A DNA stretch of 64,000 nt, from positions 115,070,035-115,134,034 of the forward strand of contig NC_073746.1 of assembly GCF_029784135.1 (NCBI RefSeq). Reading direction: 5' to 3'. This stretch comes from Toxorhynchites rutilus septentrionalis. Lineage: Eukaryota > Arthropoda > Insecta > Diptera > Culicidae. The position numbers were made by a program, and so were the translations under genes. Positions within the stretch are counted from its first letter, which is position 1. The number at the start of each line of letters is the position of its first letter. The notes under the pieces are model-generated. The model had not been told where the DNA came from. It did no database searches and saw only the letters and a list, made by a program, of their open reading frames with translations. Below are positions 1 through 12,200 of the stretch, piece after piece.

Positions 1-401
1 CCGGCTTAATAATCGGAATCACTTTGGCCTCTTTCCAGTTCTTAGGAAAGTATCCTAGGTTGAGGCAAGAGTTGAATATTGAAGCTAATACTTTATACAT
101 TTTTTCGCTAATCTTTTTCAATACAATGTTGAATATTCCGTCAAAACCTGATGCTTTCATATTTCTAGCGAATTTTATAACTTTTTTGACTTTATCTGCA
201 GTTACTTTCTGATGATGTGGTAGGTTACTGTTTGTTCGTTTTAAGGTGTTTATTGATTCTATCGCTGATCCTTCATAAGGGCTGACAAAACTTTCGCCGA
301 GTTTGTGAGAATTACACATATGATTCGCTATTGCATTGGCCTTTTCATAGGGAGTCACTAACGTTAAATTTTCTGTAATTAATGGTGTAATTTTGTCACA
401 A
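1..401 (-). mobile_element. Jockey-like non-LTR retrotransposon, reverse transcriptase fragment
   Basis: The minus strand is open without a stop from about 401 to the window edge. It encodes the start of a reverse transcriptase: a KASGFDGIFN block (finger region) followed by an IFNSCLNLGYFPKNWKEAKV block, both typical of Jockey-clade polymerases. The fragment matches the plus-strand element at 7982-8700 in motif order. Homology stops abruptly near 401, so it is 5'-truncated there and runs off the window at its 3' side. The RT assignment is secure; the clade is inferred from motifs. Confidence 0.8.
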
Positions 402-1129
402 CCGTGACGAACCTCCGATAGGGCAAGCCGCATTCACCCCTGGATGTGTACATCTTGACGAATAATGACGGAGTATTTCGAGTCGCTGCCATTGGTAAAC
501 AAATAAACAAAAGGGATTGCGGCCATTGGTAACAGAACAAACAAAAGATACTGAGAGTGAAAAGTTGTAGTTCAATGTTTAGAAAATATTATTACAGTTA
601 AATTGATTTTATTAAATTAAAAATAAGGTAAAATCATGTGATTCTTACAAATATCGACCTAATCAAAGCATTAAATTCCAGAGCGATCGAAGCAGATAGA
701 TGAAAATTACTGGAGAAGATTAAACGTGAGTGTTTACTTTGAACAATTGCTAAATTCAATACGGTTTCTATAGGACCTGAAAAGAAAGAATAGATGAATT
801 AGATTAGTAACTAAAATCAATTAAATACTTTATATACTTTAATATACGTTTATTTGTTTATGTTTGTAAAACTTGCCTTATTGATGTTACTAGTTTTAAA
901 ATCAAATTTGTCATTCTTGTCATTCAAAGGAATTTTTTAACAATCAAATAAAAACGTTATTAAACCGGAAGACTGCAGTAATTTTTTTCAACAAATTTGC
1001 TGGGGCTTGTTTTTCATTATTTTTGTCAATTTCCAGAATGGATTGGAGCTTTTCTTTAGGGTAGCTACCGTATTTGCGAATTTATCATTTCTAATGTTAT
1101 TCATACAGACATGTACAATTTCTCGAAGC
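402..1129. other. A+T-rich stretch without recognised gene
   Basis: No supported coding region. Two imperfect copies of a segment of about 30 bp containing CATTGGTAA and AAACAAAAG lie at 489-552. At 1138-1185, just inside the next element, a 22-bp unit (TTCCGATTATTTTTCTGAT core) is repeated twice in tandem. Confidence 0.5.
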
Positions 1130-1811
1130 CTATTAATTTCCGATTATTTTTCTGATAAAATTTCCGATTATTTTTCTGATAAAAAAAAATCCGTAAACCT
1201 GTCAATTTAAACGTACCTCGCCGTTACTTTAATCTGCCTTGTGTATCTTCTCACCGCGTTCTGGAGCGTCGTTTGGATGATGTTAAGCGTCACTTCAATG
1301 TCGTTAGTCGGGGGTTGATCTCCTCATTAATGCAGTTATCTACGTATCTTTGAAACTGCAACCAGTTAACGTGATGGAAATCTCTCAGGAATTTTACGTC
1401 TCGTGTATTTACTGCTTCACCCAACATCACCACCACAGGATAGTGATCTGAGCCTAGGGCTACGATTGATTTCGGATCACTTACTGGACACGTCAGGTTG
1501 GACAGTAATATATCGAGCGTAGTTGTGAATCCTTCTGGCGATATGTATGCCGGTGTTGGAGAGTGGAGCACTGTGTAATGTCCGTTATCGATTTCTTCTT
1601 GCAGCAGTTTTCCATTAGTGTTATTTCGCGTATTTCTCCAATTAACATACCTGGCATTAAGGTCTCCCCCAATAATAAAGTTACCTCCTCCTGTAGTTAT
1701 CTTCCTCCAGTCCTGCTTCAGGATTCGTTTTTTCCCATCTCTCAAAATTGCTTGCTTGTTACAGTAAACGGTGACTATTTCAATTCTTCCATTGCTGGTT
1801 ATTTTGAACAT
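1130..1811 (-). mobile_element. Non-LTR retrotransposon endonuclease fragment (Jockey-type), decayed
   Basis: The minus strand from 1811 to 1290 encodes the second half of an apurinic-type endonuclease: NFIIGGDLNAR with the catalytic GDxN block, TLDILLSNL, and GSDHYPVV, the terminal SDHxP motif. A degraded linker (IEVTLNIIQTTLQNAVRRYT) continues past the stop near 1290 to about 1200. The first part of the endonuclease and the RT are absent. The upstream edge abuts the 3' part of a different element (1812-4235), so two retrotransposons are joined here. It is a pseudogene. Confidence 0.75.
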
Positions 1812-4235
1812 TCTATAATTGCAGCTATTTCTGCCTGAAAAACTGTTGGCCAGTAGAACATGATTGAACCATTGCGAACCTTCGTCTCATACTGAACGAG
1901 AATGTTCGATCAGTCTGTATGGAATGTCATAATTAGTCCTAGGTTCCATCCAATCACTGTTCATCTCTGAGGCTGGGCCAATGGGTAAGAGATTCAGGAT
2001 GCTCAAGTGACTAGTTTTGTCCCCGTCTAGTATTTTTTCCATCTTTTAAGCTTTAGAGCGCTTTTTTTAGTCTCTAGCTGAACATATTGGTTCAAAGGTA
2101 TTAGGTGAAGGACAGCCTCCAATGCCTTTGAAGGAGTGCCTTGATGCGCCTTGATCCAGTAATTGCAACGCATGCTAGTCGTTAGAGTTTGTTTAGCTTT
2201 CTTGTAGCTACAGTCTCCTTAGTCTTTGGCCACCATACAAGTGAGACGTAGGTTATCCTAGGCCGCACAATTGCAATGTAGACCCACATAACCATTTTTG
2301 GTTTAAGACCCCATGTTCTTCCTATCATTTTAGACTGAGTTGGCTTTGCTGATTATTGAATCTAAGTGCGCGTTCCAGTTTAGTTTAGCATCTAATATAA
2401 CACCTAGATATTTCACTGAAGCGCTGCTTTTTATTTCCTCTTCCCCAAGATGTAAAGACTGCAGATGCAGTTTTTTCTTTTTGGTGATTTGGTAATTGTT
2501 GTTTTTGAGGGATTTATGCTCAGACCATCTGTGATACACCAAGATTGTGTAAAGTTTAAGGCCATCTGCATTCTGCTCGATAATACGTCGTCGAAATTGC
2601 CACGTACCATTATGACTAGATCATCGGCAAAGCCCACAACCCCGAATACTTTTCCCTCTAAACTTATCAGAAGGTCGTCAACTACAAGTGACCAAAGAAG
2701 GAGTGATAGAACCCCTCCTTGTGAGCAACCTTTCGTTGCAATCACATATGTTGACGACCCGCCCAGCTCCGAGGTGATTCGTCTATGTGTGAGCATGCCC
2801 TGGATCTATTTGACTATGCAGTTATCGAAGTGTCTTTTTCTCATAGCTTGTGCCATTGATAGATAAGAAGCATTATCAAAGCCATCTTCGATGTCAAGAA
2901 AAGCGCATAGAGCGGTTTTTTTTGACCAGAGATATGTTTCAATTTTTGTTACAAGCGTGTGTAGCGCTGTTACTGTGGATTTGCCAGATTGGTAGGCAAA
3001 CTGGTATTTAGATAATGGGCATTTGGACATGAATACAGACTTTATGCATTTATATAATACTTTTTCACAGTTTTCAGCAATATTGATGATAAACTAATTG
3101 GTCTGAATGCCTTTGGGAGTGATTTGTCATGTTTCCCCGCTTTTGAAATGAAAACTACTTGAACAAGTCTTCATATCGAAGGAATGTGCTCTAGTATCAG
3201 ACTTGCCTTAAAAATCTGGAATTAGTTTTGATTCTTTATTTTGAATCAGGGCTGGAAAAATCCCATCCCAAAATCCCATATCCTTTGCACTTTTAGGTCT
3301 TGTGAGGTACATTCGGGAACAATTTGTGTCGCCATTATAGCCAGGATTTGTATTCGGACAGATGTAGATCCCGGGAAGTGAGTCTTCATCAGTATGTCTA
3401 GTACTTCTGAGGGAGTTTATGTAAACGAACCGTCGTCCTTTTTAAGGGAACCTAGCCCGTTCGAATGGTCTTTTGCCAGAGTCTTATTGGGTCTAGTAAA
3501 GATTGGAATATTTTCAATGCTTTCGCAGTTATATACCCAGGATTTTCGTTTGAATCGTCTCTGCTGTTTTCAGTTAGAGCCGTTTTGTATTGATACCAGT
3601 CCGAAATAATTTTTGCTCTGTTGAACAGTTTCCGCGCAGTTTTGCGAAGCGGTTCAAGCCTTTTATTCCACCAAGGAACGTTTCTTGTTGAAGAAACTTT
3701 TCTTAGTGGGCAAATGCTGTTGTAGGCAGAGACTATCGTTTCGTTTAATTCTTTTGAAGCTGATTCAAGCTGCTGAATCGACCTTATTTTTGAGTTTAGA
3801 GTTTTTGACTCGAGTTCAAGGGAATACCGATCGCAGTTGTTTTTTTTGGGATCTCGGTATTCTCTCTGAACTGTCATGCCACCGTCTCATTCAAAAATAA
3901 TGTGTCAGACGAATACGCCTCTTCCGACAAATGCCAGTTATGATTTTATCCTGAAATAACCGGACTGCATAGCGTTAGGGCTAAAACTTCTTGTCTGATA
4001 GCGTTTATGAATGTTGGTTAATTTCCTTTGTTTGCTATATCTATGTTGTTTGACGAGAGAAATTCTAAAAGACACTCACCTCAATTGGTAATGTCGGTAC
4101 TTGCGCACATTGTGTGATGAGCGTTGGCATCACATCCGATGATGAAGTCCTTGTTGGTTTCTCTACATCAGTTCACAAACGCCGCTACCTGTCGTTGGGG
4201 AACCTCAGGAACGTCGCCAGGAAAATAAGCCGACG
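1812..4235 (-). mobile_element. LOA/R1-like non-LTR retrotransposon, 5'-truncated and frameshifted
   Basis: Read on the minus strand, the domains come in the expected order. Endonuclease pieces (FIIGCDANAHH, GECLLEFLSSNNIDI, FINAIRQEV) lie at about 4235-3900. The linker with VPWWNKRLEPLRK lies at 3877-3452. RT blocks lie at 3030-2330: YQFAYQSGKSTVTALHTLV, CSQGGVLSLLLWSLVVDDLL and the catalytic FADDLVIMV. Then come a thumb/connection segment and the start of an RNase H-like region (VFQAEIAAII) ending near 1812. WSLVVDDLL and the RNase H region fit LOA/R1-type elements; Lian of Aedes aegypti belongs to the LOA clade. Many stops and frameshifts show that it is dead. Confidence 0.7.
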
Positions 4236-4535
4236 CATTTTTGTAGATTATATATATTTTTTAAATTTTGGAATAATAATACTTCTGAATCCGTTAACGG
4301 ATTTGCTAATGTTATTTGCACTTTTTTGCAATTACAGCGCTTAAACTTTGCTACTTTGCTACTTTATGAAAAACTTGCAGTGTAAAACATTGTCATAAAA
4401 GTAACCGTCTGCCTGTTTATTTTTGTTACCCCCTTCTCTAGCTGAATGTGCGTTGGACAGGTAGACTCAGGTAGCTTCCTGAGAACACAATATTCTTCCG
4501 AGGGTAGCAATTCGTGGGTAGATAATTTGTTAGCA

Positions 4536-4569
4536 TATATAAACGAGTTGAACTTTTCGGAGTTCAGTT
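4536..4569 (+). promoter_or_regulatory. Core promoter of ELL-like copy A (TATA box and initiator)
   Basis: A TATATAAA box at 4536-4543 is followed by the arthropod initiator TCAGTT at 4564-4569. The presumed +1 A at 4566 lies 30 bp after the first T of the TATA box, the canonical spacing. This gives a 5' UTR of about 92 bp before the ATG at 4658. The same pair with identical spacing precedes copies C and D, so the promoter was duplicated with the gene. Confidence 0.75.
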
Positions 4570-4657
4570 TACAATTGAACCAACAACAGTGCGATCATAG
4601 CTATAGCTCTGAAGCAGCCTCGAAAATAATATAGTTTGAAAGAAAAAGTAGAACACT

Positions 4658-6585
4658 ATGGGTCCAAACACTAAATTCATCCAGAACCAACAAGACTCTA
4701 ATGTTGAGCTTGTCTACGTAAAGCTGACGGATTCGGCACTGGAAATGGTCGAAGAATATTTACGAAACCAACAAGGAAACCGGACATCCTCGAAGCCCAC
4801 GATTCAGTTTCTCCCCAATGGAGAGGGCCGTTTAGCATTTCCTTCGGGAAATCTAACGTTTTCCATCTCGGACAACGATATTGGTGACCAGGTTGAGTGT
4901 ATCAAACAGAGCGACGGTATGAATATGCAAAAAATGGGTAATCTGAAGCGCAAGGTGCAAATACACGCCACTGAAGACGTCTACCAAAAAACAACCCATC
5001 GAATGACGACTGATATAACAGAGAGGAGATCCAAATATGTGGAGGAAATTAAACCAAACGACAGGGATATTGGTCGGAAGGTGGTGAAGAAATTGCCGGA
5101 GCAAAAGTCATCATTGAAGTCCGTTGATAGTTCGGGAGTGGCGACTCGGGTGCACTCGTTCACAGCACCTGGTAGATATATCCCAAGGAAGAACCGACTA
5201 ACGAACGTGAGTTTTCACTACCAGTGTTATCGAACACTAATCCTGTATCACCAAAGGAATCAGTGGACGGATTATCATTTGAGCGATACGACGATAACTT
5301 TATTGTACCAAATGCCAGAAAACCTCGTGTAGCGCATCAAAACACGAAAAACGGTTTTCCAACCTCGGTATCGTCAGAGCCACCCAAGAATAACCGACCA
5401 GCTTCTTCAACCACTTCAACCAAGCAAAAGTCATCATTGAAGTCCGTTGATAGTTCAGGAGTGGCGACTCGGGTGCACTCGTTCACAGCACCTGGTAGCT
5501 ATGTCCCAAGGAAGAAGCCGACTAATGAACGTGTGTTTTCACTACCAGTGTTATCGAATACTAATCCTGTATTAGCAAAGGAAAAAGTGGAAGGATTATC
5601 ATCTGAGCGATACGACGATAACTTTACTGTACCAAACGCTAGAAAACCTCGTGTGGCGCATCAAAACACGAAAAACAGTCTTCCAACCATGGTATCGTTA
5701 GATCCACCCAAGGATAACCGACCAGCTTCTTCAACCACAACAAATGTGATTGGACAACACTCTACCGAATGCATTATATCAAATGCGAAAAATTCTCGGG
5801 TATCCCATTGTAACAAGGAGAATAATGAACCGAAAGTGAAGTCCAGATCAAAAATGGCCGGACACATTTCTTCTGCGACCAGGACAGATGCTGCGATGAA
5901 TGATCACAAAGTAGAGAATGCGAAAAATACGACACAACAGAATTCCAACGATCAGCCAACCGCTCCAAACGCAAGGAAGCGTCGAATCTCCCATTGCAAT
6001 CAGAGAAGCTCAAACAAATCTGATGACAGTGATACTTCACCACCAACGGCAACAAATGCAGTAGAACATCCCGCAAAAAGACCTCGTATAACTCATTGCG
6101 ATAAGAAGAAATACGAACAATCGGTGGTATCTTCTTCGAATAAATCTGAAGGAAGTCGTAGTAATTCGAAATCTCGTGCACCTTCGAAGCAACTGGAAGA
6201 CAAATGTAGCAAATTGTTGGAGTCAGAAGCAAAGCTGAATGAACAAATCAAACCGAAAGGACAGCATTCGGACGCTCAATTAACCATGATAACTTCATTG
6301 GAACAACGGCGCAAATATCGAGCCATCCATGATGATCTTTCCAAAGAATACCAGGAGCTAGCAGATGTAATCCATGGAATAAAGAAAAGGTGTGTCATGC
6401 TCGAAAGATCGTTGATAAGAAAGCGGGATGACGAAGCGATGCGCAAAGCCATTGAGAATGATATCTATAAAGAGTGGCAGCAATTCGAGCCGGCCAGAGA
6501 TAAATTTGAGCATCTGCGAATTAATCTAATCACAGTGACAAAACTTATCAACGAGTACGATCGGTCTATCATGTGTATGAAATAA
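4658..6585 (+). pseudogene. ELL-like gene, copy A, single-base frameshift
   Basis: The ATG at 4658 is followed by an ELL-type N-terminal domain (VKLTDSALEMVEEYL, IQFLPNGEGRLAFPSG, IHATEDVYQKT). Compared with copies C and D, one G is missing between 5193 and 5194, in the codons for PRKKP. The frame is lost there, and the remaining protein continues in another frame to the TAA at 6583-6585. That second part keeps two copies of the 108-residue module, the N-A-R-K-P-R-V-A-H motifs and the C-terminal occludin/ELL-like domain (ITSLEQRRKY to KLINEYD). The copy has no introns. Promoter and poly(A) signal remain, so the damage could be recent or a sequencing error. No frameshift signal is evident that would argue for programmed shifting. 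Confidence 0.8.
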
Positions 6586-6632
6586 TGTTATTTTAGTTTA
6601 AGCTCGATCTCTACCAGTTTGTTTTTGCTTTT

Positions 6633-6638
6633 AATAAA
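6633..6638 (+). terminator. Polyadenylation signal of ELL-like copy A
   Basis: AATAAA lies 47 bp after the stop codon. The same hexamer occurs at the same place in copies C, D and E. Copy B has GATAAA instead. Confidence 0.65.
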
Positions 6639-6639
6639 A

Positions 6640-7653
6640 TATCTATGTTAAGTAAAAGTATTACATGTTTTATTGTATGGTATTTTGCCCAGAACGAAGC
6701 AATGATTTCGGAATTTCATCTTTCGTCTTAGGAGTTGGCAACACCATCTCAGATAGCAGTGCAGTGTTGTGGGTGTAAAGAAATTGGTCATTTAAGCAAC
6801 TCTGCATACTTGAAATAGTAAAGAAATGGTTTTTGGGTTGTTTTTTTCTTCAAAGTTTTTTTTCTGAATTTTTGACAAAAAATTTTAACTCGAAAACTAT
6901 AATGCATACAATATATTGGTCAACGAATGAAATGTTAAAAATTATTCAGATTTCCATAAAACATAATACCCAGAAATTTAAAACAATTACACTGAAAAGC
7001 AATTTTCTTAAAAATATTTTTTTTGAAGTTTCAAAACAACATATGAATTGCACTTACGATTTACAACCAGTCATCGAATCGGAAGATGAGAAGGGTAGAA
7101 GTTTTTGTGTTTTCTAACAACAACGAAAAATCTAATCCTAACTTTGTTTAAAGTAAAGATAGCGATACAGTTTATTTAACAAAATTTTAGTTATTATTAA
7201 AATGCTAGCTGATCCAGCAAACGTTATTCCGCCATAGAAAATATTTCTAGTGAATATTACATAAAAACAAACAATGTATTGTAAGTATGTTTAAATGTTT
7301 TAACGATCTACACAAACGTGGAACGTTCGTGACATTTGTGTTTGATATTCCGAGGAATATAGTGTCATGTCGATGACCGCCGACAAAAATTTGAAGAAAA
7401 AAAAAACAGAAACCATTCTATTTCTTAAATCGATGTATTTCATGATTTGACATGTTTAATGTTGAAAAAAATATAGTTTTGTGAAAAATGAATTTTAATT
7501 TCTATATTTTTTTTAGTTTTTGGGTATTGTTCTATGACAGTCTGAATAATTTCCTACACTTCATTTTTTGACCAAAATTTTACAAGAATTTTAATTAATT
7601 ATTTTTTAATGAAGAAAAAAAAAACTTTGGCTCTTTTATTTTTTTTAAATTTT
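6640..7653. repeat. 3' flank of copy A, shared with copies B and E; includes Helitron-like motif
   Basis: This non-coding stretch is collinear with the flanks of copy B (22115-23062, 24349-24525) and of E, with many small differences. The segment around 7202-7235 (CTAGCTGATCCAGCAAACG) recurs at 22735, 28819, 51270 and 56991. Read on the other strand it ends in CTAG followed by T, like a Helitron 3' terminus; that reading is tentative. The sequence GAAAAAAATATAGTTTTG around 7465-7482 is the empty site of the mariner found in copies B and E. Confidence 0.6.
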
Positions 7654-7992
7654 TGACATGGGACTACCTTTCATAAAGGGTGTCAATTCACAAAATAGGT
7701 CACGTTTCTATGAAATAAAGTTAACGTTAATTACTATTTTTGACGCCAACAGATTTTGGCGATTTACATACCAAACGAATCGGAAATTCGCTAAGAATTT
7801 TTTGATATGCTATACATTACAATCCCCTTGTGTGTAAATGGTTAAAATTGACGAAAACTAGAAGCATTTCGATTTTGCCATACATTTGTTCTGCTCATTT
7901 GTGAGATTTCCTACCAATGCCATCAATAACGAGCAACTTATCGACGAGCAACAAAGGGGAATATTTGTTAAAGTATAAATATTGAATCTCGC
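7654..7992 (+). repeat. Dispersed repeat, family R (copy 1)
   Basis: This is one of eight copies in the window. The family shares GTCACGTTTNTATGAAATAA, CATACATTTGTTCTG, AATAACGAGCA and, at the 3' end, a TATAAAT/TATAAAC box followed by TCTCGCTAAGGGAAACT. Better preserved copies begin with the palindrome GACGTAGAACTACGTC. The 3' edge (about 7990) is the point where the Jockey fragment begins here and where SINEs begin in the copies at 24846 and 53344. Confidence 0.65.
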
Positions 7993-9212
7993 TAAGGGAA
8001 ACTCTAATCCTATTCCTCCTCTTATTCGTCCTGATAAGTCAGAACGATTGATAACACCTGCCAAAAAGGCTAATGCAATTGGCAACAATTTCGCTAGTTC
8101 ACACAATCTTGGCCAGAGCATTACAAGTCCGTTTGAAGCTTCGGTGAATGATACTGTAAGGGCTATTGACAATATCCATTCAGCACCTCAAGAGAATGAA
8201 ATCATCTCGACTGAAGAGGTTATCTCGGTTATACGCTCGTTGAAGAATATGAAGGCCCCCGGCTTCGATAGTATGTTTAATATTGAGTTGAAACATCTTA
8301 GTAACAACTTATATGAATTATGACTTCTGTTTTCAACAGATCACTTGGCTACTTGCCCACGAAGTTGGCAAAAGTGATCCCGATACTAAAACCCGGAAAA
8401 GATCCTTCTTCTTCAAAGAGCTATCGACCAATTAGCCACCTCCCAGCATTTTCGAAAGTATTCGAAAAAATTATATTAACGCGCATTCTTGCTTTTGCAG
8501 ATGAGCACAATATATTTTTGGATGAGCAGTTTGGATTCCGAAAAGGCCACTCTACCATTCACCAGCTTCGTAGAGTATACAACCTAATCAGACGAAACAA
8601 GTCAGTTTTAAAATCATCTGCCATGGCACTTCTTGATGTCGAAAAAGCATTTGACAATGTTTGGCATAATGGTCTCATTTACAAGCTTCAGAACTTTTTC
8701 CTATATACTTGATTATTATCAAAAATTATCTCTCTGATAGAGCGTTCAATGTTTCTATAAACAGTATTTCATCAGAGAAGTTCATCTTGGTGTGTGTTCC
8801 TCAAGGATCCATCTTGGGATCAATTCTTTTCAATATCTACACTTCGGATATTCCCGCACTCCCATCTGATGGGAAACTGTCAGTATTTGCAGATGACACT
8901 GCCATTATTTACAAGGGCATATCACAGAACTAAGATCTAAACTTCAAAGAGGAATACGCGCTTTGTCTGGATATTTCAATAATTGGAAAATATGCATAAA
9001 TGCAGCAAAGACACAAGTCATATTGTTTCCCCACAAAAACACTCCAAAGCTTGTTCCTCCTTAAAATATGACAGTCAGTCTCAAAGGCAATAATATTGAA
9101 TGGTGTTCAGAAGTAGTATATCTGGGTCTAACTTTCGATCGAAAGCTTACCTTCTGAGCACCCATTGACAAAACAGACACAAGATGCAACATTTTAATCA
9201 GGTCATTGTGTT
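7982..9212 (+). mobile_element. Jockey-like non-LTR retrotransposon, 5'-truncated body, interrupted at 9212
   Basis: Three consecutive frames (7982-8323, 8320-8712, 8709-8933) encode one polymerase broken by small indels. It has MKAPGFDSMF, AKVIPILKPGKD, SYRPISHLPAFSKVFEKII, EQFGFRKGHSTIHQL, LLDVEKAFDNVWH (motif A), CVPQGSILG and the catalytic FADDTAII (motif C). Translation continues in degraded form to TRCNILIRSL near 9205, where the CR1 element at 9213-13310 cuts in. The matching 3' terminus is found at 15876-16735. Confidence 0.85.
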
Positions 9213-9274
9213 TATTTTATTTTTATTTCACCATCTTCGACAACGTCGTACAGACTGAAACCTTAAGATCTAAA

Positions 9275-12200
9275 TTATTCTAAGTTTCTTATTCTAGTAC
9301 TAAACACATTCTTGGACAGAGTAAAATCAAACACATCACTAACATTGTTAAAAGAACGTAAACACAAATTGAAACTATTGTTGAAACCATAATTCGTTCT
9401 ATGGAATGGTATAAGAAATAACGATGAATTACGAAAACGACGGGGAGGAATATTCCACGGAACTTGACGTAACAGTTCGGGACAGTCCACATTGCCGGTT
9501 ATTAAATTATAAATAAATATTCTTTGTAGTTTGGTACGCCTGGCTGATAGTGTTTCCAAGTCAATCAGTTTACAACGATCAGCATAACTCGGAAGATTTA
9601 TCGGATCATTCCAAGGGAGCTGTCGCAAAGCAAACCGCATGAAACTTCTCTGGATTCGCTCCAACGCAACGATTTGTGTAACGAGGAATGGGGACCAAAC
9701 CGGTGCAGCATATTCCATGATGCTCCGAACTAGCGCGCAGTATAACTTTTTGAGGCAATACACGTCAGAAAATCCAGAAGCATGGCGACGAATGAAACCG
9801 AGCACAGTGTATGCTTTAGCGGTTGTGATTACTATGTGCTCATTGAACTTCAGTTTAGAGTCGATCATTACTCCTAGATCACAGATCGAGTTTGCGCGTT
9901 CTATGGGCTCCAGCCCCATGTGGTATTGGTGGCGAATGACATTATTGCAGCGACTGTAGGATATGGCTTTACACTTTTTACTATTCACACGCATACCGTT
10001 ATCATTGCACCAGATTAGCAAACAATTAATATCATCTTGAAGTTTGATGCAGTCAATGGATGATGCAATCTCACTGTAAATTTTGAGATCATCGGCGAAC
10101 AAAAGCTTGGATGTGGAAAGTAGCTCACATAGGTCGTTAACATAAATAATAAACAGAAGCGGGCCGAGAACACTTCCTTGTGGCACACCAGATGGAATGG
10201 TGAATATTCTAGAGCGCACGGAATTAACAATAACGAAAGCTTTACGATCCGATAAGTACGAGTATATCCATTTGGTAATCCATGAGGGAAAACCAATGTG
10301 ATTCATTTTCTGAATGATGAGATTGTGCGGTACTGTATCGAATGCTTTCGCGAAGTCAACATAAACTGAATCCATTTGTCGCTTTGATTCAAAAGAACGT
10401 GATATTGCTGACACATAGCACATAAGGTTTGTTGTTGTTGAACGCCGTTTCATGAATCCGTGCTGGCTGTCAGTGATGATCGGTGCACTCACTCTATACA
10501 ATACTGCGTGAACCAGCTTCTCAAACACTTTACCGAGACAGCAGAGAATGGATACACCACGATAATTGGAAACACAATTGGAATTTCCGGATTTGAAGAT
10601 CGGAACTATACATGCCATTTTCCACGCGAGTGGGAATACTCCGTCTTCTATGGAGCGATTGGAAACTGCAGCTACAGGTATCGCAAGCGAAGCGGCACAG
10701 TTTTTCCAAAACACAGGAGGTAGATCATCTGTTCCAGGTCCTTTAGTAGAGTCGAGGTCTTCGAGAGCTTTCCTAATATCATCCAGATTAAACGGTACAC
10801 ATGGCAGATTAATGTTGAATGTCTTGATGTGGTCATAGCAATTCTGTCGTTGAACAGGCGATGCTTTGCTGAATACGCTTTCGAAGAATGTTGCAAAAAT
10901 ATTCGCTGCCTCCATATTCGAGTGTGAAGTGATTTCACCAAACTTCATCGTGGCAGGGATACTGTGTGTATCTTTCCTCTGCTTGACGAAATTCCAGAAC
11001 CGAGAAGGATCCTTTTTGACTGTGGCCTGAATTTTGTTCAAATAGTTGTCGTGACTTGCAAGAAGAACAGTTTTGTACTCTGACTCAAAATCGCGAAGTC
11101 TGGCTCTATCAGTTTGATTTTTTGTCTGGAAATATCGGTTGCGCATTTTACGGAGATTGTTTCGAAGTTTGCGAAGCTCGGGTGTCCACCAAGGTTTGTT
11201 GAAGATGGAACCAGATACTTGTCTTTTTTGCGGTACAATACGACTGATAACATCGAAAAGAAATTCGTAAAAAACAGATAGCATCTGGTCTACTGTATTC
11301 GTGTTCATTAGATTCTCCCATTCAATATCCGCAAGGACAGAATTCAATAGTCCAAAATCACAAGTCGAATAGTCATATTTCACACTTTTTTCTTGATCGT
11401 CAAATAATGTTGGTGTGTCATTCTCGTCAAGTAGTAAAACGAAAGGAGTGTGGTGGTTATCAATAGGTAGCAACGGAGAAGATGGTAAAAGTATGTCCAG
11501 ATACTCAGGGAGATTGGTAAATACTAGGTCCAGAAGTCTTTCATTGGTGTTGACATATCTATTAATCTGCCTCAAGCCATTCACAAACATGGCTTGTGTA
11601 AAGTTTAACTCGGTTTCATCTAGATCGTTTGAAGGAATGTATCCATTGATGTCCTCATCATGATGCCATCGTAAGTTTGGAAGATTGAAGTCACCAATTG
11701 ACAAGATTATGTCAGACTCCGAAAGGTGATCAACAACGTGTCGTACCGCATTTGCATGAGCCCTATATAAATTGGTGCTCGAGTTTGGTGGGAGATAAAT
11801 AGCGATTACGTACAGTGAACGATGCTGTAATTTTATACAGACTGCGATTTGTTCGAGCTCTTCACAACTAGTCATTATAACAGCTTCGCATTTAATGCAG
11901 TTTTTGACGGCTATCAGTACTCCACCACCCCGCGAATGCTGGCTGGTCAGTTCGTTGCGATCACAGCGGAATAGAACATAATCCGACGATATTTCACAGC
12001 TTTCGATATCATCCTTAAGCCATGTTTCAGTGAACACGATTACGTCGTAGTCACAGCTTGACAGCACTATACGCAGCCGAGCAATTTTTGTACGCAAACC
12101 TCTAACGTTCTGGTAATATACTGAGAACGGCTCACGTGCCGTAACGACGGGAAATGACCGACTATTTGACGGTATGTAGGGTGAGGTGATTTCAGTCGCT

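Noticed and set aside
24..212. 62-codon plus-strand frame
   Set aside because: Antisense shadow of the minus-strand reverse transcriptase, which has clear motifs.
5184..5230. Programmed frameshift in ELL-like copy A
   Set aside because: No slippery heptamer or pseudoknot is evident, and C and D have the normal frame, so a simple deletion is the better explanation.
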